Both the position numbers and the translations under genes were made by a program. This document shows positions 45,960-57,701 of a stretch of 64,000 bases of DNA, one piece after another; the first letter of the stretch is position 1, and every line of letters begins with the position of its first letter. The notes below the pieces were generated by a model. The model saw only the letters and a list, made by a program, of their open reading frames with translations, was not told the origin of the DNA and made no database searches. The stretch spans positions 1,116,001 to 1,180,000 of the forward strand of contig JAVHKY010000047.1 in NCBI GenBank assembly GCA_035079385.1, written 5' to 3'. Source of the DNA: Aspidiotus rigidus. Its lineage: Eukaryota; Arthropoda; Insecta; Hemiptera; Diaspididae.

Positions 45960-48859
45960 TATATGCCTTCCAAAACTTGAAAAGAAATGCTAAAATAATT
46001 ACTCAGTTTGACCATAGGCCTATTTTCGGAGTGGAGCGAGTAAAAAAATTTTCTAACAATGGAATATCCTCCCCTTTCGAATGTACTCGTAAATCCGCGC
46101 CTGTTTTGCATTACCTTCAGTTGTATTTTTCACCCTGATGAGTATTTTGTGTTACCTATTAAATATTAATCACATTATTCATTGAAATTTTGATTTTTAC
46201 CGTGATGAGAATTTGTTTCCTAGACTTGACAGAAAAAAAGAAAGAACAACCAAAATTTCCTATAAAATTGACCATTGACTACATAAGTCTAAATCAAAGC
46301 TTTCACTAGACTGAAGAACTTCAAAATTAGTTTACCAGCCCACAATTACTCACGAGGGACTAGTTCTTGGAATAAAACAAGTTCATCATCAAATTTTCGA
46401 ACAAGGAGTATTGTAGTGCTGCATCTTTCAGATTTGTAACTGAGCCTACCCATACACAATGATTAAACCTCATATTTTCTCACAAAAAAAAAAAAAAAAA
46501 AAACAGAAATAGTTTATAGGTAGCCATAAAAATACTTCATAGCCTAAATTCTTCTTGAACATAAAAAAAAAAAAACCATCTTTCATCCAATATACAACAT
46601 TTTTTTCAAATTTAACGACGTTTTCGAGCATAGTTGGTAACGTCTCTTTAGAATAGGGGAAAAGCGTGCGAAACAAGGTGAAAATTTCAATGATGTGTCA
46701 AGATTCTTTTCTCATCTCTCTTTAATATTCGTCATTCCCTCCAATTAAGTGTCTTGGTTATGGGTGAAGTGTGCTCGGTGGTCGAATATTTACCGCATAT
46801 GAGGACATATAAATGCATACTGACTGTGTTTAAATAACGTTTTTGTAGTTCTAAGCACATTAATAATTCATAGTGATGAAAGAAGAGCTGCGGTGTATTA
46901 TGCATTTGTTTTGACGGCACATTCTTTGTTGGGGGAAATAAACTACATAGTCTTACGCGTATAAGCCTTTCTTTAAACGCGAGGCGCATTTCTCAAGACT
47001 CGTTTTGTGGTATCAAATTGTCAATCCGACAGTTATCAAATAATACACGTTACATAGGTCGAGTCTTTTTAATTAGGAAAGAGAATTTATCCATACATGG
47101 AAACATAAATTCGACGTTTAGATTTCCACTAATTGATTTTTAAGGAGCCCGTGCCCTAGCTGATGAGCTTCCTACATTTTTATTGGGGAAAATATCTCAT
47201 TAAATAGATATATTGGAGACTAAATCCTCAATTCTCGAGCGAGGTGGAGCGCCTTGAACGTTCGATCCTGGAAACGAATTTTGGAAACTTTTCGTCAAAA
47301 GAAAGAAATGAAGAGGTTTATGTCGCAGTAAGGTGATCATGGTTTATTACCCGAAAGCACGTTCGCTATTAAGAATTTATATAGGTTATGAAGTAAATTT
47401 GTTTCATATGTGTCGCAAAATAACCGAACGTATTTAATTAACGCTCAATACTCTCGAGCCTCCCCCCCCCCTGTACGGTAAAACGACATAATTTAAATGT
47501 TCGGTTGCTTCGGTTAATTTTATCTTTTCAATGATCGTAAGGCACAGTGTCTCATTCATGCGATTTTTTTAATGCAAAATACTTATACCCGCCTAAACCT
47601 CCGGGATAACAAAAAGAATAACGAGATTTTTCGCTCGCAAATGAATTATAATATTTTGGAGAATTTAATTTTAAATTAATATTACAAAGATCGCATCTTT
47701 CCTCAAGACGGTTAATTTTAACCGCGAGTAAAATTTCTCTTTTATTCGGGTAAATATGTATTAGGAGAGAAATGCCGAGATCAGATATAAATTACTTTAT
47801 CAGGTGTTTTGTATCAATTATAAAGGAGGGAAAAATAATAAAATTGCTCACTTATATTCCATAACCTTGAGAAAAAGACAATCAATACGTATCGTATCTT
47901 ATTCATCATTTCACGATGAATGGTGCGTACTGGGAATACAAATTACAAATAAGTATTACGGAATTGTGGAAGCATAAAATTTTTAAAAGATATATCCAAT
48001 TAAGATACGGAATACTTAAAAAACAAAACAATACCGCAACGAAAATAAGTAACGTAGCATCGTGAAAATGAAGAGCGAGAGATTTCTTAATTAATAAAAT
48101 ATCGCACATCTCAAAACCTGTATTAATAACTTAGATCATCTCAATGATATCCATTAAACGCGTGATTTCTCATTATCTGATTTGTTGCATGTATCTATAA
48201 ATTACTATTCAATAGTTTGGTGTAACTGACTATGCCGAAAGCGAGATCGTATTCTTTCAGATTGGGTTCATCCTTTGTTCAAAGAATTGTAAAGACTTAT
48301 TTCAAGTGAGTCATTTGATATGAGATGTACGTCCTAGAGGCGATGAGCACTTGCGTAAAGACTAAAATTATGAGAGTTTTGGATTGATCTGCTTGCAAAA
48401 GAGCGAGCGGTGGTGTTGGAAGCAAAGAAGAGACAAGGCCCAACCACGAAGCCTTGCGGATCAAGCAAGAAGCCAGGCGCTCGTTGTTTACCAAGTGGAA
48501 AGAGCGACTCACCCAGACAGGAAATGGAGAGTAGATCCGCGCGTTAATATGTGAATTACCTGCACAAAATGGGTGAAGTTGAGTTCACAATGTGATCAGG
48601 AGGGATATGATGGACCACAGTGCCACAGCACACCTTCTTCGTGTGAGGCTTGGAGACGTAAGCGAGGCGAGCTAAAACGATCACATTATGAGATCATGGA
48701 AAATAAAGATTTCACCCCAATTAATCTGGTTCCTAACCTATATCTACCGCTAAAGTAATGAAGAAGAAAATTGGCAGCGGGGAACCCGCAATTCCTTAAC
48801 TCGACCTCTCAGGTGGTGTGGAACTGAGTTGATAATCTTGTCATATTATTCAAATAGAA
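45960..48859. other. No gene recognised
   Basis: AT-rich sequence with poly-A tracts (46483-46504, 46561-46575). ORFs have no domain features. A G/C patch at 48330-48560 and 48580-48700 has no recognised coding pattern. Confidence 0.4.
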
Positions 48860-48864
48860 ATTAT

Positions 48865-49340
48865 CATTCTACATTCCCTCCTATCATATATAGCTCGGAA
48901 GTCACAATTCTTCCAAGTCCCCCTCCTATCATATATAGTTCGAGGCTCGAAATTCTTCTAAGTCCCCCTCCTATCATATATAGCTCGAGACTTGAAATTC
49001 TTCTGTCCCCCTCCTATCATATATATCTCAAGACTTGAAATTCTTCTAAGTCCCCCTTCTATCATATATAGCTCAAGACTCGAAATTCTTCTAAGTTCCC
49101 CTCCTATCATATATAGCTCGAGACTTGAAATTTTTCCAAGTTTTTGGTTGGACGGCGGACGGCGGACGGTAGCTCGAAAGTCAAAATTCTTCCAAGTCCC
49201 CCCCCCCCTATTATATATAGCTCGAGACTTGAAATTCTTCTAAGTCCCCCTCCTATTATATATAGCTCGAGACTTGAAATTCTTCTAAGTCCCCCTCCTA
49301 TCATATATAGCTCGAGACTCGAAATTCTTCTAAGTCCCGT
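48865..49340 (+). repeat. 45-bp minisatellite array 1
   Basis: About ten head-to-tail units. The unit reads TCCCCCTCCTATCATATATA, then GCTCGAGACTTGAAATTC, then TTCTAAG (45 bp). The TAGCTCG word recurs at 48891, 48936 and 48981, exactly 45 apart; one unit has a 2-bp deletion. At 49141-49170 a GGACGGCGGACGGCGGACGG block interrupts. Because 45 is a multiple of 3, ORFs through it give repeated peptides such as IIYSSRLEILLSPP, which I regard as artefacts. Confidence 0.92.
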
Positions 49341-49356
49341 AACCTAACCTAACCTT
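49337..49356. repeat. Short CCTAA (telomere-type) run
   Basis: TAACCTAACCTAACCTTAGG: about three CCTAA units, the arthropod telomeric motif, meeting an inverted TTAGG. Too short to be a telomere. Confidence 0.6.
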
Positions 49357-49359
49357 AGG

Positions 49360-50572
49360 TTACTAACTTCGCGGACGCGGACGTTTTCTGAGGATTTAAT
49401 CTCCTAACAAAATGGATAGCGGGTTCCCCGCTAAAATGAACGCAGATTGGGGGCGGCAGATGTAGAGTCACGTTGTGGACGCTTCTCCTATTCATATGTA
49501 CCATCTTCGATGCTGCTGCTTCTACATCATCGTTCACAAGCACCACCAGCGTCACCACACACGGGGCGCGCAAAAGAGAGCGCCGATAAATGAAAAAAGA
49601 GGCAAGAACAAAACGGAAAGGCTTATACCTAGTATAAGCCTAGTAAGAAGGGAGGCCGAGACCTAGTACAAATTGATGTGTCCTGTATAAAGGAGGCCCA
49701 AAAGTAGTATAACAATGAACTCGCAGCTTACGTGGTGAGCTGCTCGGGGTTGCCTTTATTAACTTTGTTAATTGAGGCAAACAGCATTGTCATTCCTATA
49801 CAGCTAGAACTTTGTTCGTCACCACCTTGATGGGTTTTCCTCATCAGATCAAGTTCTAGGCGCATTTTTTCCAGTGGTTTCTCCAGTAAGCCTAATCCAA
49901 TTTGACGTCCAAAGCTTCACCAAGTCCTCTTTCTATTCGATAGAGCTCGGCCACTCCTATCATATACAGCTCGAAATTTTTCGAAGTCCCCCTCTCCATC
50001 ATATATAGCTCGGAAGTGAAAAATTTTTCCATTCCACGGAAACGTGCAAATTTATGTGCAAAACAATAAATAAATAAACAGTCTAGTATGATGAAGGCTT
50101 TTCGAGATCTCACTCCCTCCGCGTGTTCGCCCCCCTTCTCAGTCTAGTATACATTATTTCAAGCTAACAGCAAAAATAGAAACTCCTATCACATAAAACT
50201 CGAAAGTGCCCCCTCCTATCATATATAGCTCGAAAGTGGAAATTTTGACAGGGAACCTGTTTTATGTTCTTTTTTTTGAAAACTTTGCCGTGTACTGTGC
50301 GCTGTTCGGCGAAAAACTTGGAAAATTTCGAATCCTATTGTATATAGCTTGGAGGAGGAAAATCTTTCAAGGCCTTCTTCTATCATATAGAGCTCAAGAG
50401 TCAACATTTTTTAAGTTACCCTTCTACCATACATAGCTCGGAAATCGGAATTTTTCCAAGTCCATCTCCTATCATACATACAGTAGCTCGAGAGTCAAAA
50501 TGTTTTCAAGTCTTCTTTCTATCATGTATGGCTAGAGGGTCGACATTTTCCCAAGTGCCCGTCCTATAATAT
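49360..50572. repeat. Scattered diverged 45-bp units and associated blocks
   Basis: Diverged units (ATCATATATAGCTCG and variants) at about 49955-50010, 50195-50240, 50340-50400 and 50410-50575. A GAACCTGTTTTATG word occurs at 50253, and a block with TAGCGGGTTCCCCGCTAAA at 49418-49436 recurs near 51480 and 55505. No gene recognised. Confidence 0.65.
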
Positions 50573-51365
50573 ACAAGCCGTAAGCCCGCTAAATATTATA
50601 AAATTTCAAATTACTGTATTTTCAAAATTCTTGATATTTATTTATCATTAGTATTCTTTTAGTTCAATTTCCAATCTAATTCTTTTCCAATTATTATATG
50701 TCTTTTATCAGTAAGATCACCTGAAACACAACAGCAGTTTGTTGGACTTGTGGTAAATTTGTCCTACCTTTATGGACATTGGCTACAGGATCGTCTCGAC
50801 GTCAACCGCCCTAGATTTGCTTTCTTGCGTTTCGGCATTCCAATTAGATTGCAATAAAGTGTGACATATCTGTTACTTCGATATTGAATTTTCGAAATTG
50901 ACGTGAATTGTTTTTCTTTTCTTAGTCCTCACATTAAATTTGAAATGAAAGAAAACCACCACTTTTTCAGATAATTGCTAAGCAAAATCTTTATCGTAAT
51001 CCTACACTATTCGATTACTCATGGTATGGGTATTCAAAACTTCTCCGGTTAAAAAGAACCATTTCCTAAAAATGATTGCCTAGCACAAATTAATTTTCGA
51101 TGAACGTCAACAAAAATGATTGCTTAGCATTTTCTATCAATAAATTAATGAATGATACAGATTTTTTATCTCTTGAATCATTCATGACCCCCCCCCTCCC
51201 CCCAGACACAAAGATATATACTACACGCCATTCACCTGATTACGTAATTTCAAATTTATTACGCATAAACCTTCTCCTAGGCAAGCTAAAGCAATGGAAA
51301 CAAATTCCAAGTTTGTAGGTGAAATAGGAATGAAGTTAAATGGATTTGCGATTTTGCAACTTCTC
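50573..51365 (-). mobile_element. Helitron-derived fragment, internal-deletion copy (inverted)
   Basis: Reverse complement of 62045-63490 but lacking the equivalent of about 62577-63165. It keeps the start MPKRKKANLGRLT of the Helitron protein (minus strand, ATG near 50862), then joins directly to the distal TCCTGTAGCCAATGTCCAT segment. It is bounded on both sides by diverged 45-bp units. A 72-codon plus-strand ORF (51100-51318) is shared with the other copy only because the DNA is shared. Not functional. Confidence 0.75.
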
Positions 51366-51790
51366 TTTATATAATAGATAGCTCGTGGGCCAAAATTTTT
51401 CCAAGTCCCCCTCCCCTCTCTGTGACATCATCAACCTCGCTCGCGGACGAAAATTTCCTGAAAGTACCCCCAACAAAAGAGGTAGTGGTTTCCTCGCTAA
51501 AAAAACAAAGATCGCAGAAGCCCGTGAAATATTTCCAAACATCAGAAGTAGAAATTTTTTCAAGTCCTCTTCTATCACATATAGCTCGAAGGTATAAATG
51601 CCCCCAAATCCCCGTTTTCCTCTTCTGTCATAATATATATAGCTCGGAGGTGGAAACTTTTTCAAGTCCACCTCCTATCAGCTCGGAGGTAGAAACTTTC
51701 CAAGTCCTCCTTCTATCATATATAGCTTGGACATAGAAATCTTTTCCAAGTCCCCCTCCTTTCTAAGTCTTCCTTTCATCATTTCCTAAC
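51366..51790 (+). repeat. 45-bp minisatellite array 2
   Basis: Units at 51370-51410, 51545-51590, 51620-51680 and 51690-51760 (variants of CATATATAGCTCGGAGGT...AAGTCC), interrupted by a block starting GACATCATCAACCTCGCTCG (51423), which recurs at 55440. Several units are truncated. Confidence 0.75.
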
Positions 51791-53180
51791 CTAACACTAT
51801 AATACTTTTTTAATACTGGTAACATCTTTGCAAAAAATTGGTTTGTTCGAAATTCTTCATTTGTTTTGCTATGTAACTCGTCCGCCTAAAAAGACTGGAC
51901 TAGGATAAAAGATCTTATCCGACCATGATAATTTAAGGGAAAAAAAGGAACAATGAAACATTACTTGAACGTTGTAAAGAAAGAAAGATATTCTCTAATT
52001 CTGCTCCAGACAATGCAGCTGGGAATATTGACGACACATCTGCTCTAGTAATGATCTGGGGTAAATGCGTGAACCTAAGATGAGACCATAAAAATAATAG
52101 AAACGGAAGAGGCTGTTGGCATCTGTGAAAGGAATTACTGTTTTGAAAACAAAAGAAATCGATTTTCAAGCCGCTCCACAATTAATAAAAATCAGAACCA
52201 GGGCGTAATAAGCTATTTTGGGTGAGTAAAAAGAATCCAGGACACGTACTTCCGTCCTAAAAATTCTATATTGTATGTATATTTCCTACATTTATGTCAA
52301 CGTAATTGTTCTGTAGAAAACTTCACGTTTCAAGATATCTTTATGCCTATATCATCACTTTCTTACAAGTTTGACTGGCACAGATATTTCACAACTTACA
52401 AAATGATATCTAGAAGTCTAAATAGTAACTGTACGTTACTATGATTCTGATGTACAATTTATAAAGCTTTGAGCAATATTGAACGACTTGAAAAGATACA
52501 AGAAAAAAAGAAGGAACTTTAAGAGATCAAAGGATCAGAATTCAAATGGGAACACACTCTTTTCTAATTAGACTGTCAAGTCTTCAATAATTAAGAAGAG
52601 AAAAAAAAATCGTAGATTGTGTAAAAATGTAACAGTCAGTGGGAAGCGTGAACATTTTTATAATTGCACACATCGTACAGTAGGACTAAGATATTAATAA
52701 TACTTATTCGCATGCCCGCAACGTCAACCTAAATGTGACGAATATTAAATAATGTCAAACATTTCTCAATCCCGATACAAACATTGTTGCACCTTGCATT
52801 TAGTATAAGAGTTATGTGAATGATATCACCTTTCGCAAGGTAACCGCTAATATTACCATACGTTACATATTTTACTTCAATTTCTTCTGCAGACAAGACC
52901 ACTTAATCTTATGACCTACAGAAGCCAGATCTGAACTCAGATCACGTGTGCTAGTTTTTTTTCAAAAAATACTTATGGAACGACTTCATTTTAGCGATCC
53001 ATGAGAACAATGTTGCCGAAAGCATTATTTGCATCGAAGTCCAGATCGTATCTATTTTCATCGTACAACATAAAGATCGGCCGCTATTCCAAACAAATTG
53101 CGGTACCCAGAAGAGGAGGAGGTGCTATCCGGAAAAGTTTCTCTCGGAAAAACGCACAAGAACCCTCTGATCTATTTCGA
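51791..53180. other. No gene recognised
   Basis: AT-rich non-repetitive sequence between repeat fields. ORFs at 51933-52181 and 53001-53321 lack any domain; the latter runs into the repeat field. Confidence 0.4.
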
Positions 53181-55570
53181 GGACTTGAAAAAACAGGTTC
53201 CCTGCGTTCCTCGTTTAACTTTGTTAAGCAAGTCGTCGTTTTTCCAAATTTTTTGCTGGACGGCATACGGCGCACGGCAAATTTCTCAAAAAGCCCCCCC
53301 ATAAAACAGGTTCCCTGTTAAAATTTCGGCGAAAATTCCGACCTCCGAGCTATATATGACAGGAGGGGGACTTGGAAACAAATAAACGACGGCTTCCTTA
53401 ACGAAGTTAAACGAGGAACGCCGGGAACCTGTTTTATGGGTCAAATGGGATTTGGTATTGAAAATTCAAGGAAGCCTAGACCTAGATAAAGCTAGTATGA
53501 AGAAGGCCTAGACCTACTATAAGCCTAGTATAATATAGTTTGAGAGTCTAAATTTTTCTCGAATCTCCAGCTATACATGATAACTCGAGCTTTGAAATTT
53601 TTCCAAGTCCCCCTCCTGTCATATATAGCTCGAGAGTCGATTTTTCCAAATCCCCCTCCTATCATATATGTATAACTCGAGAGTCGAGATTTTTTGAAGT
53701 TTTTTCCTGGACGGCGCACGGCAAATTTCTCAAAAAGCCCCCCATAAAACAGGTTCCCAGTTAAAATTAGATGCCATTGCGAGACTGCAATGGCAGCAGG
53801 GAATCCGCTGTCCCGAGTCCTCTGTCCCCCTCCTATCGTATATAGCTCGGAAGTAGGAATTTTTCTAAGTCCCCTTCCTATCATATATGGCTAGAGGGTC
53901 GAAATTTGCTGCAATTCCAAGGACGAAGCCGTCGCCTTTCCAAGTCCCCCTCCTATCATATATGGCTCGAGAGTCGAAATTTCTCGAAGTTGTTTGCTGG
54001 ACGGCGCACGGCAAATTTCTCAAAAAGCCCCCCATAAAACAGGTTCTCGGTTAAAATTAGATGGCATTGCTGGACTGCAATGGCAGCGGGAAATCGCTGT
54101 CCCGAGTCCCCTGTTCCCCTCCTATCATATATAGCTCGGAGGTAGGAATTTTTCCAAGTCCGCTTCCTATCATATATGGCTAGAGGGTCGAAATTTGTTG
54201 CAATTTCGAAAAAGCCGTCGTCTTTCCAAGTCCCCCTCCTATTATATATAGCTCGGAGGTAGGAATTTTTCTAAGTTCCCTTCCTATCATGTATGGCTAG
54301 AGGGTCAACGTTTTTCCAAGTCCCTCTCCTATCATATATAGCTTGAGAGTGGAAATTTTTCCAAGTTTTTTGCTGGACGGCGCACGGCAAATTTCTCAAA
54401 AAGACCCCCATAAAACAGGTTCCCGGTTAAGATTAGATGCCATTTCAGGACTGCAATGGCCGCGGGGAATCCGCTGTCCCGAGTCCCCTGTCCCCCACCT
54501 ATCATATATAGCTCGGAGGTAGGAATTTTAACAGGGAACCTGTTTTATGGGGGGCTTTTTGAGAAATTTGCGTGCGCCGTGCGCTGTCCAGCAAAAAACT
54601 TAGAAAAATGTCGACTCTCGAGCTATATAATTATGATAGGAGGGGGACTTGGAAAAATGTCGACTCTCGAGCCATGTATGATAGGAGGGGGACTTCGAAA
54701 AATTTCGACTCTCAAGCTATTAATATCATATATGGCTCGAAAGCCGAAATTTTTCCAAGTTTTTCGCTGGACGGCGCACGGCGCAAGGCAAATTTCTCAA
54801 AAAGCCATCCATAAAACAGGTTCCATGTTAAAATTTCGACTCACGTTCAACTTCGTTAAGGAAGCCGTCATTTTTTTTTTTTCCAAGTCCCCTTCCTATC
54901 ATATATGGCTAGAGGGTCGAAATTTGGTGCAATTTCAAGGAAGCCGTCGTCTTTTCAAGTCCCCCTCCTATTGTATATAGCTCGGAGGTAGGAATTTTCC
55001 TGAGTCCCCTTCCTATCATGTATGGCTAGGAGGTCAAAATTTTTCTGTCCCCCTTGTATCATACATAGCTCGGAGGTAGGAATTTTTCTAAGTCCCCCTT
55101 CTATTATATATAGCTCGGAGGTAGGAATTTTTCTGAGTCCCCTTCCTATCATGTATGGCTAGGAGGTCAAAATTTTTCTGTCCCCCTCCTATCATATATA
55201 GCTCGGAGGTAGGAAATTTTCTAAGTCACCTTCCTATCATGTATGGCTAGAGGGTCAACATTTTTCTAAGTCCCCCTTCTATCATATATAGCTTGCAGGT
55301 AGGCATTTTTCCATGTCCCCCTTCTATCATATACAGCTCGAAGGTAGGAATTTTTCCAAGTCCCCTTCCTATCATATATGGCTAGAGGTTCGAAATTTTT
55401 CTAAGTCCCTCTCCCCTCTCCGTGACGTCATCAACGTCGTGATGTCATCAACCTCGCTAGCGCTCGCGGACGAAAAATTCCTGGAAGTACCCCCAACAAA
55501 AGGGATAGCGGGTTCCTCGCTAAAAATTTAGAGGGCACGACAGCGGAAACCCCGCAGCTCCACTGTCCCC
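53181..55570 (+). repeat. Large composite repeat field (45-bp units plus GCTGGACGGCGCACGG blocks)
   Basis: Dozens of diverged 45-bp units (GCTCGGAGGTAGGAATTTTT and GGCTAGAGGGTCGAAATTT variants). They alternate with a block of about 65 bp running from GCTGGACGGCGCACGGC through TTTCTCAAAAAGCCCCCC to ATAAAACAGGTTCCC (about 53255, 53706, 53996, 54373, 54767; one inverted at about 54530-54600). A CTGCAATGGC...GGGAATCGCTGTCCCGAGTCC module repeats at 53785, 54078 and 54450. The segment 53385-53600 is nearly the same as 63505-63730. ORFs here are artefacts of the repeats. Confidence 0.9.
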
Positions 55571-55849
55571 TGAAAAATGCTAATTTTTAAAATTAATATG
55601 CACGTTTTAAAAATCCCCAAATTCACTAAACTTCATGAAGGCTCATTGCTCCACTTTTTTTGGCGGGATAAAGAATTGAACTCCTTTTCTACTTCATCTT
55701 TCTTTCGTTTCCCTTTTTGGAAACGCACGCTGAGCCTACAAAAACATTCTAAGAGGTGAATTTAAGGCTGCCTTAATAAAGGAAGGCTGGAACGACGATG
55801 CTGTGCAAAGAGGCTCACTTTTTCGAAGTTTCCATAAGAATACATGTCT
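55571..55849. other. Transition, possible decayed PLE upstream part
   Basis: No clear motif until the Penelope-like frame becomes readable at about 55850. Confidence 0.3.
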
Positions 55850-56395
55850 CAATATAAATTATTTAGATTTGACGATCTCTCAAAGAGATGGCGTCCATGA
55901 GTTTGGGATCTTTAGAATAGATACTCCGACCGATATTGTAGTCCACGGAGTCCACGGGTCGTAATCTTGTTCCGTCGCTTACAAAATCGCTACTCAACTT
56001 AACACACCGACTGACGCGTATCACATTCAGTCAGTCCGCCTTCTACAAGGAAGAGTGAATGAGATCACTTTTAACATCGATCTTATGGTTCGAAGGAAAA
56101 TCACGAGAAAATGTCTCGCTTCCACCATCCTCATCCGTCCCAAACTAAACCGTGACAGTAGGAAGTGCTGGTTTCGGCTCTCTTTTCTGAGGGAAGTTTT
56201 CCTACAGCTGGGCCGCCTCCTTTGCCCTTCTGGCTTTCATCTACAATCCTGTATTAAAGGACCCCCTTTTGCTGATTGAGAAGAGTGGGTTTTTAGGGTA
56301 AAATATAAGGACTGTGGTAGCGTTTATATAGGGAAAATCAGTCGCTAACTTGAGAGAGTGGCCGAGAATAAGAAAACTTGTCAAAAAAAGACTCG
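55850..56395 (+). mobile_element. Penelope-like element remnant D (close relative of PLE B)
   Basis: NINYLDLTISQRDGVHEFGI (about 55850-55908) matches SINFLDLTISVIDGIHEFGI of PLE B. Then come TPTDIVVHG, FNIDLMVRRKITRK (PLE B: VDIDLMVRRRLTRK), RLSFLREV and a GIY-YIG opening (KDCGSVYIGKISR, about 56308-56346). The reading ends at about 56395, where the AT-rich element begins, so the endonuclease is cut. Several stops and a duplicated HGVHG show decay. Same subfamily as PLE B, about 47 kb away on the same strand. Confidence 0.8.
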
Positions 56396-56439
56396 TTGAA
56401 ACTCGCGAGTACACCCCGCGTAATAATAATAATTAATAA

Positions 56440-56472
<33 letters not shown>

Positions 56473-56901
56473 GAATAATTAAATAAATAAATAATTAAAT
56501 AATTAATATAATTAATAATTAGAAAATCTCTACCCCGTGGGTGATTCAGAAATTTGCGAGTACACCCCGCGTAATAATAATAAATAATTAATTAATTAAT
56601 TAATAATTAAATCATTAAATAATTAATATAATTAATAATTCGAAAATTTTCCAAGTCCCTCTTCCTATCATATACGGCTGGATAGTCGAAATTTTTTCAA
56701 GTCCCCTAGACTTGAATTGTCTCATACTATTCCAATACAACAGCGAGACAGGGGGCGAACGAGCGGAGCGAGTTCGCGCTACCTAATATTTCTCATAGAA
56801 GACTTATACGACGCCAAGATAGGTAAAGGGGTAAACGAATAATACGGTATCTCACGAACCCTTGACCTAGTAGAAGAATTAATAATAAATAAATAAATGA
56901 A

Positions 56902-56949
<48 letters not shown>

Positions 56950-57249
56950 ATTAAATAATATTAAATAATTAAATAATTAAATAATTAAATAATAAAATAA
57001 TTAAATAATTAAATGATTAAATAATTGAATAATTAAATGATTAAATAATTAAATAATTAAATAAATAAAGGCTGAATAGTCGAAATTTTTCCAAGTCCCC
57101 TAGACTTGAATTGTCTCATACCATTCCAATACAACAGCGATTTCGCGCTACCTCATATTTCTCATAGAAGACTTATACGACGCCAAGATAGGTAAAGGGG
57201 TAAACGAATAATATCTCACGAACACTTGACCTAGTAGAAGAATTAATAA

Positions 57250-57280
<31 letters not shown>

Positions 57281-57317
57281 ATAGATAAATAAATAAATAA
57301 ATAAATAAATAGAGAGA

Positions 57318-57352
<35 letters not shown>

Positions 57353-57701
57353 ATCAATCAATCAATCAATAAATCAATAATATTAAATAATTACATAATT
57401 AAATAATTAAATAAATAAAGGCTGGATAGTCGAAATTTTTCTAAGTCCCCTAGACTTGAATTGTCACATACCATCCCAATACAACAGCGAGACAGGGGGC
57501 GAACGAGCGGAGCGAGTTCGCGCTACCTCGTATTTCTCATAGAAGACTTGTACGACGCCAAGATAGGTAAAGGGGTAAACGAATAATATCTCACGAACAC
57601 TTGACCTAGTAGAAGCCTAGACTGAAATATTTCAAGATGACTGATAAAATATAAAAGACATGGAACATGATTTTCATTTATTTGGCTATGCCAGAAAATT
57701 T
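56396..57701. mobile_element. AT-rich modular repeat element (copy 2, inverted relative to copy 1)
   Basis: About 1,306 bp. Contains two copies of CGCGAGTACACCCCGCG (56404 and 56558) and three copies of the module (CTAGACTTGAATTGTCTCAT through CACTTGACCTAGTAGAAG at about 56705-56878, 57101-57240, 57446-57617). AATA/TAAA-rich spacers lie between. It ends in GGCTATGCCAGAAAATTT (57684-57701). Every part is the reverse complement of the element at 6536-7506, with one additional module. Its left edge falls inside the GIY-YIG codons of PLE D. Confidence 0.7.
57243..57352. repeat. AATA tetranucleotide microsatellite
   Basis: About 27 near-perfect AATA units within the AT-rich element, with AGAG interruptions at 57311. 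The Leu/Ile/Tyr/Phe-rich ORFs over it are artefacts. Confidence 0.9.

Noticed and set aside
48865..49340. CRISPR-like array of regular 45-bp repeats
   Set aside because: Units are head to tail with no unique spacers, units vary, and the context is a eukaryotic genome.
48829..49347. ORFs encoding repeated IIYSSRLEILLSPP-type peptides on both strands
   Set aside because: They exist only because 45 is divisible by 3; frames shift between blocks and there is no start/stop or splice support.
51100..51318. A conserved 72-codon gene (similar ORF at 62102-62398)
   Set aside because: Both lie in copies of the same Helitron-associated DNA, antisense to and upstream of its coding start. Similarity is explained by shared DNA, and a C/G homopolymer breaks the phase.
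57148..57361. LFIYLFIYLF-type ORFs, membrane-protein-like
   Set aside because: Translation of AATA tetranucleotide repeats.
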